From an uncultured Eubacteriales bacterium (GTDB lineage Bacteria; Bacillota; Clostridia; Oscillospirales; Acutalibacteraceae), in assembly GCA_934486755.1 (NCBI GenBank), contig CAKSQT010000001.1:13250-77249 (forward strand): DNA of 64,000 nucleotides, written 5' to 3'. Of the stretch, positions 44,419 to 53,600 are shown one piece after another (the stretch's first letter is position 1; every line of letters starts with the position of its first letter). A program made the position numbers and the translations under genes. Under the pieces are notes generated by a model. It did no database searches. It was not told where the DNA came from and worked only from the letters and a program-made list of their open reading frames with translations.

Positions 44419-47400
44419 ATGCTCCAATAAGCATTTTCTTTAAGGCAACAAGGTCGTCTTGGTCAAGTGCGCCGTCGCCGTTCACGTCGGCAGGGTCCTT
44501 GCCCATTATTGTATTGCCCTTTGCCAGAGATTTTTTCAGCATTATAAGGTCGCGTATGTCGATTATGCCGTCATAGTTAAGGTCGCCCGCAATTACTTCC
44601 TTTGACCTTTCCTGCGCTATCATATAAAGGCTGAAATGCTCGGTATAGAAGCAGAGCTTTCCGTCAACAAATTCCGCATTCATATCGGTAAGAGTTCCGT
44701 CCTCCTCAACACGGAATATACGGCAGTTTTTGCCGTTCATTCCCTCGGGAACGTCTATGCTTACCTTGACCGTGGCGTTAGGCTGTGCCGTTTCACCGTT
44801 TTCCTTTACCAGCTTAATGTCAAACGCGGCGGTTGAATTTATGCCTAAGTTTTTAAGCTGTTCTTTAATAACGGCAGTACCGACCTGCGCATCATTCGCC
44901 TTTGATACCGAGAGCTTAACGCCCTCCTCCGCAAGACTTTCATTACTGCCCGATACCTCTACGTTAGCAGGCGCGTTCGCCTCGCTTTCTACCGATTTAC
45001 GGGTGAGCAATTCTACTTTTATGCCCTTGTTTTTTGCAAATTTGTAGATTGCGGAATCCTCATAACACTTTATAGTGATATTAGAATAATTAGAACCGAA
45101 TGCGCTGTCGGAAATATAGGGTATATCGCCCGATATAACAAAAGTTGTGTTGTCGGAGAAATTGGTAAAAGCGCCGTATCCCAACGACAAAAGACTTTCA
45201 GGGAGATAAATCGTTTTAAGGTCTGAATTCCAATTTCGATTTATTCCGTTGTTTTCGATAACAGCCACTCCATCAGGCACAACTAAGGTTTCTTTGCAAT
45301 ATCTTATGGAACTATCGCCTATAACCTTAATACCCTTACCCGAAGGAATTACGCCATTCGGACTTATAATTAACCTACCGCTGTTTCTTTCTATAATACA
45401 GTTTTCGGTGCTGACGAAATATTTATTGGCGGGATCCACTTCAATTGTACCGCTGCAAGGATGATTGTTAAAAGCACGGTAGTCTATATATGTCACCGAT
45501 GCGGGTATTCTTATATTTAATTTTACAAAATGATTTTTAAATGCGCCCTCTCCTATCTGTTTGATACTTAAATCATTTGGAATTTCGTTTTTGCTGTTTG
45601 ACAGGACAAATGTACCTGTTTCCTTTTGAATAATACAATTGTCAACGCTCTTATAATAGGGATTATTTTGGTCAATTGTAAGTTTTTCCAAAAGGCTCCA
45701 AGCGGTGGTAGTATCTATATATTTTACACTTTTCGGCAGAGTTAGGGTTTTTGCACTATACGGAACAGCATTACCTAGTACTTCGGTTATCTTTTTGCCT
45801 TCAAATTCCTCGGGAATTATTATATTGTCTCCGCCTTTTACTCTACCGTAAACCGTCCAGCCTTCGCCGTTGGTGAATAATTCAAATCCGTCCTCGGTTT
45901 CGACATATTTTAGTTCAAAGCTGATAGGTTGAGATGCCGCGGAGCCTTTGCTGTATCTGAACTCATAAGTGCCCACATTCATCAAGCGGCCTCCGCTGAG
46001 CTTTTGCCAATTCTCACCGCTCTGTTGTTTGTATTCAAGGGTAAGACCGTTTAATTGATCCTTTGAATCAATATAAAACAACGGATTGCTCCCACCGTTG
46101 TATGAAATCTTTAAAATCGGTGTGGGAAGCTCATCTTTATATGCGCATATTTTATATGTTTCTACTTTTTCGCCGTTAAGGAAGATGTTAATAGCCGTTC
46201 TGCCCGTTTTTCCCGTGAATTCAGCATTTATTGAGTAAGAAAATTTACCCTGATATTCTTTAACCAACGATGCCGTAACAATATCGGTATCATCGCTTTC
46301 GCAGGTTAAAACAGCGTCTTCCGCTGTCAAAGGATAGGTGTTTACATAGCCTATTGTTAACGACGTGTAATCGTTCAAATTATATAAATTCGTTAAGGGA
46401 TTTTTATTAAAATCGGGAGCAGTTCTGTTTTGATCTGTAAAGGTGACATCATAGCCCTTTTTCCTTAAATTGCAAATGGTCTTTACTACCTTTTTATTTC
46501 CGAGATCAAGTTGATTATAGTTAAGATTTATTTTGCAGCCGTCGGCAAACTTTATTTTGTCAAGCTCTGTTATATCCTCTATGTAGTTATCTATTGCATA
46601 AAAATTCTTTACCTTGCTTAAATCAAGCAACGACAGACCTTTAAGGCTGTGTACGCCAATGTCGTTAAAATTAAACCATTCGTCTTCCCATACATCACCC
46701 TCATACATTGACCTATCATAAAAATATGTTTGTATAAAATTAAGCAGTTCTTTATCAGGCATTTGCTTTTCGGTGATTTTTACACTCAGGTCATTTATTT
46801 CAAGGCGGCACTCTTTTTTATAGGTTCCGTCGTCTCTTTTTTCTCTGAACAAATATACTCCGTTTTCGGTTATTCCCTTTTCGGGGTCATAGACCTTCCA
46901 CTCGCTGTCGGTTACTAAGCGGTATTCACAATAATCGTCGGTAGTGACAAGCCAAGCCGTTGACGGGTCATTGTAACGCTTGGAATAAACTACCACCGTT
47001 TCATCTTCTAAAAGTTCATTGTTGACTATTCTAAAATTGCGTTCATAAATGACCATGCCGTTATGCCAAACCTTAACCGTCGCATATCCGCAGGAAACAA
47101 GATCAAGTGCAACACTAAGTTGACCTGCACTGTCAATAACCTTTGTTTTTAATACGCTTTCGTCTGACGATGTGGCGGTTATCTCCTTTGCCCTTTCGGC
47201 AGGCTCAACATTAAAAATAATTTCAGGCGCAAAATAATCATCATCCATATTAATAACATCAAACGATGGTTGATATCCTAAATTTATACTTATTTCATCC
47301 TGCTCTGATGAAAGCGCAGCGGGGCTGTCGGCTGTGACATTCTGCACCGCAACGTTTTCAGCCGCGGCAATGCTTTCACTTTCCGTACTCTGATTATAGG

Positions 47401-47512
47401 CGGACGTATCGGCAGCCGCCGCGTCCTTCGGTGCGACAGCGGTTGCACTGCCTGTAAACATACAGCACGCGGCAAGTGCCGCCGTCATAATAATTGAAAA
47501 AAATCTCCTCAT
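44417..47512 (-). CDS. Secreted dockerin protein with BspA-type leucine-rich repeats
   Basis: A 1031-residue secreted protein with a signal peptide at 1-26. An LRR-like part near 260-360 (FNDIGVHSLKGLSLLDLSKVKNFYAIDNYIEDITEL) and BspA-type LRR_5 repeats at about 580-850 (IIPEEFEGKKITEVLGNAV; YLPESLLSLGYGAF) are followed by a small beta domain. The last 56 residues are a type I dockerin with two calcium loops (DLNYDGIIDIRD, DVNGDGALDQDD). It should bind a cohesin. The only cohesin seen here is at 16418-18130. BspA repeats usually bind host or microbial surfaces. No catalytic domain is visible. Confidence 0.88.
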   Translation of the reverse strand: MRRFFSIIMTAALAACCMFTGSATAVAPKDAAAADTSAYNQSTESESIAAAENVAVQNVTADSPAALSSEQDEISINLGYQPSFDVINMDDDYFAPEIIFNVEPAERAKEITATSSDESVLKTKVIDSAGQLSVALDLVSCGYATVKVWHNGMVIYERNFRIVNNELLEDETVVVYSKRYNDPSTAWLVTTDDYCEYRLVTDSEWKVYDPEKGITENGVYLFREKRDDGTYKKECRLEINDLSVKITEKQMPDKELLNFIQTYFYDRSMYEGDVWEDEWFNFNDIGVHSLKGLSLLDLSKVKNFYAIDNYIEDITELDKIKFADGCKINLNYNQLDLGNKKVVKTICNLRKKGYDVTFTDQNRTAPDFNKNPLTNLYNLNDYTSLTIGYVNTYPLTAEDAVLTCESDDTDIVTASLVKEYQGKFSYSINAEFTGKTGRTAINIFLNGEKVETYKICAYKDELPTPILKISYNGGSNPLFYIDSKDQLNGLTLEYKQQSGENWQKLSGGRLMNVGTYEFRYSKGSAASQPISFELKYVETEDGFELFTNGEGWTVYGRVKGGDNIIIPEEFEGKKITEVLGNAVPYSAKTLTLPKSVKYIDTTTAWSLLEKLTIDQNNPYYKSVDNCIIQKETGTFVLSNSKNEIPNDLSIKQIGEGAFKNHFVKLNIRIPASVTYIDYRAFNNHPCSGTIEVDPANKYFVSTENCIIERNSGRLIISPNGVIPSGKGIKVIGDSSIRYCKETLVVPDGVAVIENNGINRNWNSDLKTIYLPESLLSLGYGAFTNFSDNTTFVISGDIPYISDSAFGSNYSNITIKCYEDSAIYKFAKNKGIKVELLTRKSVESEANAPANVEVSGSNESLAEEGVKLSVSKANDAQVGTAVIKEQLKNLGINSTAAFDIKLVKENGETAQPNATVKVSIDVPEGMNGKNCRIFRVEEDGTLTDMNAEFVDGKLCFYTEHFSLYMIAQERSKEVIAGDLNYDGIIDIRDLIMLKKSLAKGNTIMGKDPADVNGDGALDQDDLVALKKMLIGA

Positions 47513-47603
47513 TTTTGCATATCACCTTTTTTTCAAAAATATTAATATTTCAAAAAGATATATTTAATTATACTACAACTTATATATTAAGTAAAGTTTT
47601 TTC

Positions 47604-47635
47604 CAAAAAAATCCGCCGAGAAAAATCTCAGCGGA
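47604..47635 (-). terminator. Terminator of the rplK-rplA operon
   Basis: On the minus strand TCCGCTGAGA, a TTTT loop and TCTCGGCGGA are followed by seven T residues, 20 bases after the rplA stop codon: a typical intrinsic terminator. Confidence 0.9.
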
Positions 47636-47655
47636 CGAAAAATCATATTTTTTAA

Positions 47656-48351
47656 TTAAGCGCCGAACTTAGCAACATTGAGCTTTATTCCAGGGCCCAT
47701 TGTTGTTGCGATAACGCAGGACTTGATATACTGTCCCTTAGTTGCGGCAGGCTTAGCCTTAATTATTGCGCCCATAAGAGCGTCAAAGTTTTCCTGCAAC
47801 TTTTCAGCGCCGAAAGAAACCTTGCCTATGGGGCAGTGAATGATGTTTGTCTTGTCAAGTCGGTATTCAATCTTACCAGCCTTAGCTTCGGTAACAGCCT
47901 TAGCAACGTCGGGGGTTACTGTGCCTGCCTTAGGAGTAGGCATAAGTCCGCGGGGTCCTAAGAATTTACCGAGACGTCCTACAACACCCATCATATCAGG
48001 TGTTGCGATAACAACATCAAAATCGAGCCAGTTTTCGTTCTGAATCTTAGCAACAAGCTCCTCAGCGCCTACAAAATCAGCGCCTGCTTCTTTTGCAGCG
48101 TCAGCCTTGTCGCCCTTTGCGAAAACGAGGGTCTTAACAGTTTTACCTGTTCCGTTCGGAAGAACAACGGCGCCTCTTACCTGCTGGTCAGCGTGTCTTG
48201 AGTCAACGCCGAGACGTACGTGAATTTCTACCGTTTCATCAAATTTGGCAGTTCCTGTCTTAACAGCGACAGCAACGGCTTCCTCAGCGTCATAGAGCTT
48301 ACCTGTTTCGATGAGCTTTGCGCTGTCATTATACTTTTTACCGTGTTTCAT
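47656..48351 (-). CDS. rplA: Large-subunit ribosomal protein L1
   Basis: A 231-residue ribosomal protein of the L1 stalk. The signature [19 protein letters not shown] region and the N-terminal [22 protein letters not shown] and [14 protein letters not shown] match the family. It also acts as a translational repressor of the rplK operon in many bacteria. GGGAGG precedes the ATG. It follows rplK by 53 bases, the standard order. Confidence 0.97.
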   Translation of the reverse strand: MKHGKKYNDSAKLIETGKLYDAEEAVAVAVKTGTAKFDETVEIHVRLGVDSRHADQQVRGAVVLPNGTGKTVKTLVFAKGDKADAAKEAGADFVGAEELVAKIQNENWLDFDVVIATPDMMGVVGRLGKFLGPRGLMPTPKAGTVTPDVAKAVTEAKAGKIEYRLDKTNIIHCPIGKVSFGAEKLQENFDALMGAIIKAKPAATKGQYIKSCVIATTMGPGIKLNVAKFGA

Positions 48352-48404
48352 TGTTTACCTCCCAATATGTGGTTAAATCGGAATTTTCCTCCCACGAGAG
48401 AGAA

Positions 48405-48830
48405 TTAATCGACTACTTCAACGCCCATACTGCGCGCAGTGCCCGCTATCATACTCATAGCAGACTCAATGCTCGCGGCATTAAGGTCAGGCATTTTTGT
48501 TTCAGCGATCTTTTTAACCTGCTCTCTGGTGATTTTGGCAACCTTAGTTTTATTAGGTGTGCCTGATGCACTTTCAATACCGCAAGCCTTTTTAATAAGA
48601 ACCGCTGCGGGCGGAGTCTTAGTAATAAAGCTGAAAGAGCGGTCTGCATAAACAGTAATAACAACCGGAATTATAAGACCGGCATCGTTCTTGGTTCTTT
48701 CGTTGAACTCCTTAGTGAACGCCATAATGTTTACGCCGTGCTGACCGAGGGCGGGACCTACCGGGGGAGCCGGTGTCGCCTTGCCTGCGGGAATTTGCAG
48801 TTTAATGTAGCCTGTGATTTTCTGAGCCAT
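48405..48830 (-). CDS. rplK: Large-subunit ribosomal protein L11
   Basis: A 141-residue ribosomal protein with the typical start [31 protein letters not shown] and the C-terminal signature [19 protein letters not shown] ([18 protein letters not shown]). It forms part of the GTPase-associated centre. It lies 156 bases after nusG, with a structured leader between (48834-48970). Confidence 0.97.
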   Translation of the reverse strand: MAQKITGYIKLQIPAGKATPAPPVGPALGQHGVNIMAFTKEFNERTKNDAGLIIPVVITVYADRSFSFITKTPPAAVLIKKACGIESASGTPNKTKVAKITREQVKKIAETKMPDLNAASIESAMSMIAGTARSMGVEVVD

Positions 48831-48833
48831 TTA

Positions 48834-48970
48834 TTTGCACCTCCATTATTCGTGGTAACAGCGTAGTAATACGCCTGGCGGAACGGTCATATTCCGTCCC
48901 TCCCACCGTGACACCTTAAACCTGTGTCGGGGCATAGGAACGCACAAAAGCGCGCCTTTTAATAAGCATT
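48834..48970 (-). promoter_or_regulatory. Structured leader upstream of rplK
   Basis: The nusG-rplK gap of about 156 bases reads, on the minus strand, CACGGTGGGAGG, then the hairpin ACGG-AATATGA-CCGT, then GCGTA-TTAC-TACGC, then TTACCACG, just before the rplK ribosome site. GTGGGAGG and a later ACCAC-type complement are often seen before rplK in Firmicutes. I infer a conserved leader that could mediate autogenous control or hold a second promoter; it is not proved. Confidence 0.45.
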
Positions 48971-48986
48971 TCTGCATATTAACAAA

Positions 48987-49514
48987 TTATTTGTCAAGGG
49001 ATATCTGGTCGAGTTCAAGCTCAACAGGGGTTTCCCTTCCGAACATTGAGAGAACAACGCAGACGTTGTTATTCTCGGTGTCCACCTCTTTAACGATACC
49101 ACTGTAACCTTCAAGCGGTCCGCTGATGATCTTTACATTATCTCCTGCCGCATAACCGACCTCAACGCTGTGCTTTTCAACGCCGAGAGCCGCCACTTCA
49201 TCATCTGTAAGCGGCACGGGCTTAGACGCAGGACCGACAAATCCCGTACATCCTCTGATATTTCTGACAACGTACCAGCTGTCGTCCGTAACGATCATTT
49301 TAATAAGAACATATCCGGGGAAAATCTTGCGTTCGACTTCGCGCTTCTTGTCGTCCTTGATCTCGGTAACCGTTTCGGTAGGAATTCTGATTTCCTGTAT
49401 CAGATCCTGCATTCCGCGGCTCTCAACCATAGTGGCAAGATCGCTTGCGACCTTATTTTCGTATCCCGAATAGGTATGAACAACATACCATCTTGCTTCG
49501 TTGTTTTCAGCCAT
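48987..49514 (-). CDS. nusG: Transcription termination/antitermination factor NusG
   Basis: A 175-residue protein with the NGN domain (ARWYVVHTYSGYENKVA, FPGYVLIKM) and the C-terminal KOW domain (AAGDNVKIISGPLEGYSGIVKEVD). It travels with RNA polymerase and links it to Rho or the ribosome. AGGAG precedes the ATG, 19 bases after secE; the secE-nusG-rplK-rplA order is standard. Confidence 0.97.
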   Translation of the reverse strand: MAENNEARWYVVHTYSGYENKVASDLATMVESRGMQDLIQEIRIPTETVTEIKDDKKREVERKIFPGYVLIKMIVTDDSWYVVRNIRGCTGFVGPASKPVPLTDDEVAALGVEKHSVEVGYAAGDNVKIISGPLEGYSGIVKEVDTENNNVCVVLSMFGRETPVELELDQISLDK

Positions 49515-49533
49515 TTATACCTGCTCCTTCGAC

Positions 49534-50217
49534 TTATGCGCCCAAGATGAGGGTAAGAAGTTGACCGAGACCGTAATCTACAAGCCAAATAAACGCGCCG
49601 ACGATAATGCACATAACCAGAACTATGCCTGTGTTTTTAAGCACTTCTTTGAAGCCGGGCCATACTATCTTTTTGATCTCACTCTTATAGTCACGGAAGA
49701 AACGGACTATGCGCTTCGGTATGGTAAGTTTTCCGCTTGCCTTAGCTTCAATATGATCGTCTATCAAAAGATAAGCTATGGCGAGAACGGCAAAAACAAG
49801 GATCGCAACAGCCGTCAAAAGTACAAAAGACGAGTACTTCACGGAGGTTACGTCGGGCAACGGACGGGTATCAACAAACTTCCAAGGATTTGAAAGGGCG
49901 ATAACCAGCATATATATGCCCGATACCAAGCCGACAGCAGGAGCCGCATAGCGAAGTCCCTTTGCTTTAAAGGAAAACGCGCTCATTAACGTGGCGATAA
50001 CGGTAAGCCAGAAGCAGAACAGAATGTCCGAAGACCTTGCCATATCAACCTCTGCGCCCGCAACCTTGATCTTACTGCCGAACGCCAACTGCGCGCCGAC
50101 AAGGTTCACCGTGTTCTCGCCGCTTACTATTGCGGCAAAGCGTGTGAAGAAAAGCACAAGCGCGCCCACGCCGAAAACGATAGCGGCAAAGCGGCAAATT
50201 TTATTAACAACTTTCAT
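49534..50217 (-). CDS. secE: SecE with a large N-terminal membrane extension
   Basis: A 227-residue protein, whereas most Gram-positive SecE are 60-90 residues. The last 65 residues are the SecE domain: the amphipathic IPKRIVRFFRDYKSEIKKIVWPGFKEV, then one membrane helix (about 197-218). It forms part of the SecYEG translocon. The first 160 residues hold about four further membrane helices (5-30, 63-85, 90-110, 128-152) that I cannot assign to a known family. The long start is supported by AGGAGG 7 bases before the ATG, and no better internal start with a ribosome site is seen. Confidence 0.88.
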   Translation of the reverse strand: MKVVNKICRFAAIVFGVGALVLFFTRFAAIVSGENTVNLVGAQLAFGSKIKVAGAEVDMARSSDILFCFWLTVIATLMSAFSFKAKGLRYAAPAVGLVSGIYMLVIALSNPWKFVDTRPLPDVTSVKYSSFVLLTAVAILVFAVLAIAYLLIDDHIEAKASGKLTIPKRIVRFFRDYKSEIKKIVWPGFKEVLKNTGIVLVMCIIVGAFIWLVDYGLGQLLTLILGA

Positions 50218-50228
50218 CGCGCTGCCTC

Positions 50229-50378
50229 CTACTTCGTTTCCTTGTGTAGGGTGTGCTTTTTGCAGAACCTACAGTACTTGTTCATTTCAAGTCTATCAGG
50301 ATCGTTCTTCTTGTTTTTCATTGTGTTGTAGTTGCGTTGTTTGCACTCTGTGCAAGCAAGTGTGATTTTAACTCTCAT
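50229..50378 (-). CDS. rpmG: Large-subunit ribosomal protein L33
   Basis: A 49-residue ribosomal protein starting [19 protein letters not shown]. It keeps both zinc-binding pairs (Cys 9/12 and 36/39), so it is the zinc form. GGAGGTG lies before the ATG. It is the first gene of the rpmG-secE-nusG-rplK-rplA operon. A longer in-frame extension upstream lacks a ribosome site and lies in the leader. Confidence 0.95.
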   Translation of the reverse strand: MRVKITLACTECKQRNYNTMKNKKNDPDRLEMNKYCRFCKKHTLHKETK

Positions 50379-50588
50379 AACGGCACCTCCCGCTTTACGG
50401 AAATATTTTTTGCTTTTACCTTGGCGGAGCGTTGCCCCGTCGGAAAAGTAAACGCCTCCCTCGGTCCGATCACGCCGAATGTACCGATACGCAACATATA
50501 GTCCGCACCGAAAAGCACCGTACAATATAAGCGATGACCGCAAAAACCGGCTCTTTGCAAAAAAAAAGAACCTTTCAGAGGTAAAGCC

Positions 50589-50618
50589 ATTATACCATAA
50601 CCACCCCTAAAAGGTCAA
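50589..50618 (-). promoter_or_regulatory. Promoter of the rpmG-secE-nusG-rplK-rplA operon
   Basis: On the minus strand TTGACC (50618-50613) and TATAAT (50594-50589) are 18 bases apart. The leader to rpmG would be about 200 bases long and holds no tRNA, although tRNA-Trp often lies here in other Firmicutes. Confidence 0.8.
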
Positions 50619-50706
50619 GTGTTTTTTCAGGCAAATTGCATTTTAATTAACTGTGGAAATTAATCGGTCGGTATGGTAGAATATAAATGAAAAAGGAGGT
50701 TTTTAT

Positions 50707-51348
50707 ATGAAAAAGATAATTACTGCCTTAATCGCGGTTATTTTCATCGGCGTTATCGGAACGGCAGGTATAATAGCCAAAAATCACACTACCGCCGATG
50801 AGGATAAATTTTTCACCTCAGCCAAAAAATACAAGAGAGACAAGACGGTGGTTGCCGTCGTTGACAACGAGAAGATATATAAATATCAGGTAGACTTTAT
50901 GCAGTCGTCACAGCGGCTGTCAAAAGAGAATGCTGAAAAGAACGGTTATGACACTTCCGAAATAACGGTAGACAGCACGGACAAAATTCTCAAAAACATT
51001 ATTAGAGAGACCGTCGCCCTGAACGAAGCAAAACGGCTGAAACTGACCGCAAAATACAGTGACGCCAAAAAATATATAACCGAAAATTACAACGCAATGA
51101 TGTCGGAAGACAGCGAGAATTCGCGTTTTATGAAGCAGTATCTTAGCGAAATGAATTTCAGCGAAAAGGAGTATATAAAACAGGCGTCAGAAGCATATCA
51201 GGATACCCTTACGCGCACAAACCTGTATAATTATTTTATAAAAGACCGCGAGGGCAGCGAAGAGGAACTGAAATCACAATACGAGCAATACCTCGACGAA
51301 CTCACAGACAAAGCGGATATAGTATACACGAATGTAGAAATCAAATAA
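50707..51348 (+). CDS. Membrane-anchored SurA_N-like chaperone without PPIase domain
   Basis: A 213-residue protein with one N-terminal membrane helix (about 4-25) and an extracellular helical region. VVAVVDNEKIYKYQVDFMQSS and IIRETVALNEAKRLKLTAKYSDAKKYI match the SurA/PrsA N-terminal chaperone fold. There is no rotamase domain. It stands alone on the plus strand between the ribosomal operon and a deacetylase gene. AAAGGAGG precedes the ATG. A role as extracellular chaperone is an inference. Confidence 0.72.
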   Translation: MKKIITALIAVIFIGVIGTAGIIAKNHTTADEDKFFTSAKKYKRDKTVVAVVDNEKIYKYQVDFMQSSQRLSKENAEKNGYDTSEITVDSTDKILKNIIRETVALNEAKRLKLTAKYSDAKKYITENYNAMMSEDSENSRFMKQYLSEMNFSEKEYIKQASEAYQDTLTRTNLYNYFIKDREGSEEELKSQYEQYLDELTDKADIVYTNVEIK

Positions 51349-51364
51349 ATTGCAACAAGCACTA

Positions 51365-51400
51365 AGCCGAGGCTCTTAAAAGAACCTCGGCTGAATTTTT
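51365..51400. terminator. Bidirectional terminator
   Basis: AGCCGAGG and CCTCGGCT pair within a longer, slightly mismatched stem around an AAAA loop; T residues follow on the plus strand. It lies between the converging chaperone gene and deacetylase gene. Confidence 0.85.
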
Positions 51401-52259
51401 ATACCAATTTTACGGTTTCTCCCGATTTTACGCACTTAACAACGCTGTCAACGCTTATCCAAACATCAATAAGGGTCGGGTTATATACGGTGGCTCCGTC
51501 GGCGCTGTAAACAAGTCGGTCATACGCCGTTACATAATCGTATATTTCGATATTGGTCGCGTACCAAACGTCTTCCTTGCCCGACAGCCGCTCGCATATT
51601 TTTTCAAGCAGTTCCCAATTGCCGTTATTCTCATACTCAAAGCTGTGACCCCACAGATAGAACAGCTTGGGAGTAAGCGAAGCCCCGTAGCCTTTATCCT
51701 CAATGGCGTTAAACTTTTCTATGTAATCCAAAACGTTCGGATTAACGTGGTGGGCGGTCGGAACCCATGCAAGCCAATCGGTCGGCAGTTCAAAGCCGTC
51801 GTTATCGGCGCCCAAAGTACGAGAATAGGCAATATCAAGGTCTTTTAGATAGCGCTTTATATTTTCATAATCAGCACCGTTTGCGAACGCGGTTATGCCG
51901 CTGTCGGGATACGCCATACCTCTTATTATCGTTCCGAACCTCTTTTCAAGTCCGAGACGGCAGTTAAGCACGTCGCTTATGCCGTCAATAGCGCGCAGTT
52001 TTCCCGACGCGCGGTGTTCCTCGCCGTGAACCGCTATTTCGTGACCCGCATTAATAATATTCTCGCGGATTTCCTGCTCAGTGAGGTGCCATTCGCCGTC
52101 CTTTTCGGGTATGAAGCCGTTATTTATGTTGAATGTGCATTTAATGCCGTATTTGTTTAACGTATTCACAAGACGAATATCACTGCGGCAACCGTCGTCA
52201 TAACTGAAAGTGACCGCCTTGCGCAAGCCATTCGGAAATCTCAAAAACTTATACCTCAT
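51399..52259 (-). CDS. Polysaccharide deacetylase family protein
   Basis: A 286-residue protein of the NodB-homology (CE4) superfamily. The metal motif appears as TFSYDDGCRSD and HEIAVHGEEH, with a YPDSG-like turn (MAYPDSGI). The enzyme would remove acetyl groups from sugar polymers. No signal peptide or membrane segment is present, so it may act in the cytoplasm or leave by another route. ATG at 52259 has AAGGTGA before it; an in-frame GTG three codons earlier overlaps that site. It follows rlmH by 17 bases. Confidence 0.88.
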   Translation of the reverse strand: MRYKFLRFPNGLRKAVTFSYDDGCRSDIRLVNTLNKYGIKCTFNINNGFIPEKDGEWHLTEQEIRENIINAGHEIAVHGEEHRASGKLRAIDGISDVLNCRLGLEKRFGTIIRGMAYPDSGITAFANGADYENIKRYLKDLDIAYSRTLGADNDGFELPTDWLAWVPTAHHVNPNVLDYIEKFNAIEDKGYGASLTPKLFYLWGHSFEYENNGNWELLEKICERLSGKEDVWYATNIEIYDYVTAYDRLVYSADGATVYNPTLIDVWISVDSVVKCVKSGETVKLV

Positions 52260-52276
52260 AAAAATCACCTTTTTAA

Positions 52277-52756
52277 TTATTTATGATAAGCGGAGCCTTC
52301 ATTGATTTTAAAGCCCCGATATATCTGTTCAAGCAGCATTATTCTAAAAAGCTGGTGCGGAAATGTCATATCCGACACGGACAGGCGTATATCCGCCCTT
52401 TTCTTCACCGAATCGGCAAGCCCGTAAGAACTGCCGATTATGAACGTCATACCGCCCGAAGAAAACTGTGCCGACGACAGCGTTTTTGCAAAGTTCTCGC
52501 TTGACAGCTTTTTACCCTCTATACACATAGCCGCAACGTAGGAGGACTCGGGTATCCTTTTAAAGACAGCCTGTGCCTCCTTTTCAAGCGCGGAATTTAT
52601 TTCGTTTTGAGAGGGGTTATCGTTAAGCCGTTCAGGCTCGATTTCAACCACCTGCAACTTGCAATAGCGCGACAGCCGCTTTAAATATTCGTCCGACGCG
52701 TCCTTCAAATATTTTTCTTTTAGCTTTGAAAGGGCTATTATAGTAACCTTTATCAT
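52277..52756 (-). CDS. rlmH: 23S rRNA (pseudouridine1915-N3)-methyltransferase
   Basis: A 159-residue SPOUT-fold methyltransferase. The C-terminal knot motif reads FIIGSSYGLAD then SVSDMTFPHQLFRIMLLEQIYRGFKI, ending in the invariant SAYHK-type tail (INEGSAYHK). It modifies helix 69 of the ribosome. The start overlaps the upstream hydrolase gene by 4 bases. Confidence 0.97.
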   Translation of the reverse strand: MIKVTIIALSKLKEKYLKDASDEYLKRLSRYCKLQVVEIEPERLNDNPSQNEINSALEKEAQAVFKRIPESSYVAAMCIEGKKLSSENFAKTLSSAQFSSGGMTFIIGSSYGLADSVKKRADIRLSVSDMTFPHQLFRIMLLEQIYRGFKINEGSAYHK

Positions 52757-53541
52757 ATAACCGACACCCTGTTCCCCTCGGGCGACGCAACCGACAGAAT
52801 ATAGTCCCGTCCGTTCTCGGCGCCTATGTCCATAAGCGCCGCCTCAGCCGTTTTCTTCGCCAGCATAGGCACATTGTTTTTAAGGCTCAAATGGGCAAGT
52901 ATAAAACGGGTCGTTCCGCTTTTGAGGAGGCTGGGCAATTCACAGGCGCAGGCGTTGTTTGAAATATGTCCCCTTTCGGACAGAATACGCATTTTTAAAA
53001 CGGGCGGATACGGTCCGTGCTTTAACATTTCTATATCGTGATTTGATTCTATTACGGTAAGGAAAGAGCCGTTCAAGGCGCTACGCACCTCATCGGTTAC
53101 AACGCCGAGGTCGGTGCAGACCGATACCTTTTTACCGTCAGGCAGGGTTACAACATAACCGCTTGAACCGTCACAGTCGTGGCTTGTGGCGAAACGTCCT
53201 ATCGAAATTCCGCCTATTTCAACACTTTCGGAGCCGATTGGGATTACCCTTGCGCCGCTCGGCAGTCTATCCGCCTTTGCAAGGGCAGACAAAGTTTTTT
53301 CGGATGCAATTATCGGCACGCCCGTGTTTTTCAAAAAGGTTTTTAATCCCTTAACGTGGTCTATATGCTCGTGGGTAACGGCAACCGCCTTTATTTCGGA
53401 ATAATCGCCGCCCGCGCGCTCTATTGCCGCGCATATTGACTTCATAGACGCGCCTGCGTCTATAAGCAGAGAGCCTTTTTCCGTTCCGATATATGTACTG
53501 TTCCCCGTGGAGCCGCTGAACAGCGGACAAATTTTAGACAA
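52753..53541 (-). CDS. MBL-fold metallohydrolase, WalJ/YycJ type
   Basis: A 262-residue metallo-beta-lactamase-fold protein. The zinc motif is THEHIDHVKG, with ATSHDCDGSSGYV and VIESNHDIEML further on, characteristic of the WalJ group near rlmH in Firmicutes. Family members are putative nucleases linked to cell-wall and replication control. TTG at 53541 has AAGGTGA 5 bases upstream and gives the usual MSKICPLFSGSTGNST start; a GTG seven codons earlier is less likely. Confidence 0.92.
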   Translation of the reverse strand: MSKICPLFSGSTGNSTYIGTEKGSLLIDAGASMKSICAAIERAGGDYSEIKAVAVTHEHIDHVKGLKTFLKNTGVPIIASEKTLSALAKADRLPSGARVIPIGSESVEIGGISIGRFATSHDCDGSSGYVVTLPDGKKVSVCTDLGVVTDEVRSALNGSFLTVIESNHDIEMLKHGPYPPVLKMRILSERGHISNNACACELPSLLKSGTTRFILAHLSLKNNVPMLAKKTAEAALMDIGAENGRDYILSVASPEGNRVSVI

Positions 53542-53575
53542 TGATTTCACCTTTTCTGCCACACCAAATAGTGTA

Positions 53576-53600
53576 AAAACCGCCTGTTCGGCGGTTTTAT
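53576..53600 (-). terminator. Terminator at the murA 3' end
   Basis: AAAACCGCC, a GAACA loop and GGCGGTTTTT on the minus strand, overlapping the murA stop codon. It would separate murA from the hydrolase-rlmH-deacetylase group, though the next start lies only 35 bases away, so read-through is possible. Confidence 0.8.

Noticed and set aside
50379..50543. Extension of L33 to a 104-residue protein
   Set aside because: L33 is about 50 residues and the internal ATG has GGAGGTG before it; the extension lies in untranslated leader.
50379..50588. The region before rpmG examined for tRNA-Trp
   Set aside because: No cloverleaf or TTCGA-type T-loop could be found; only a leader and promoter are visible.
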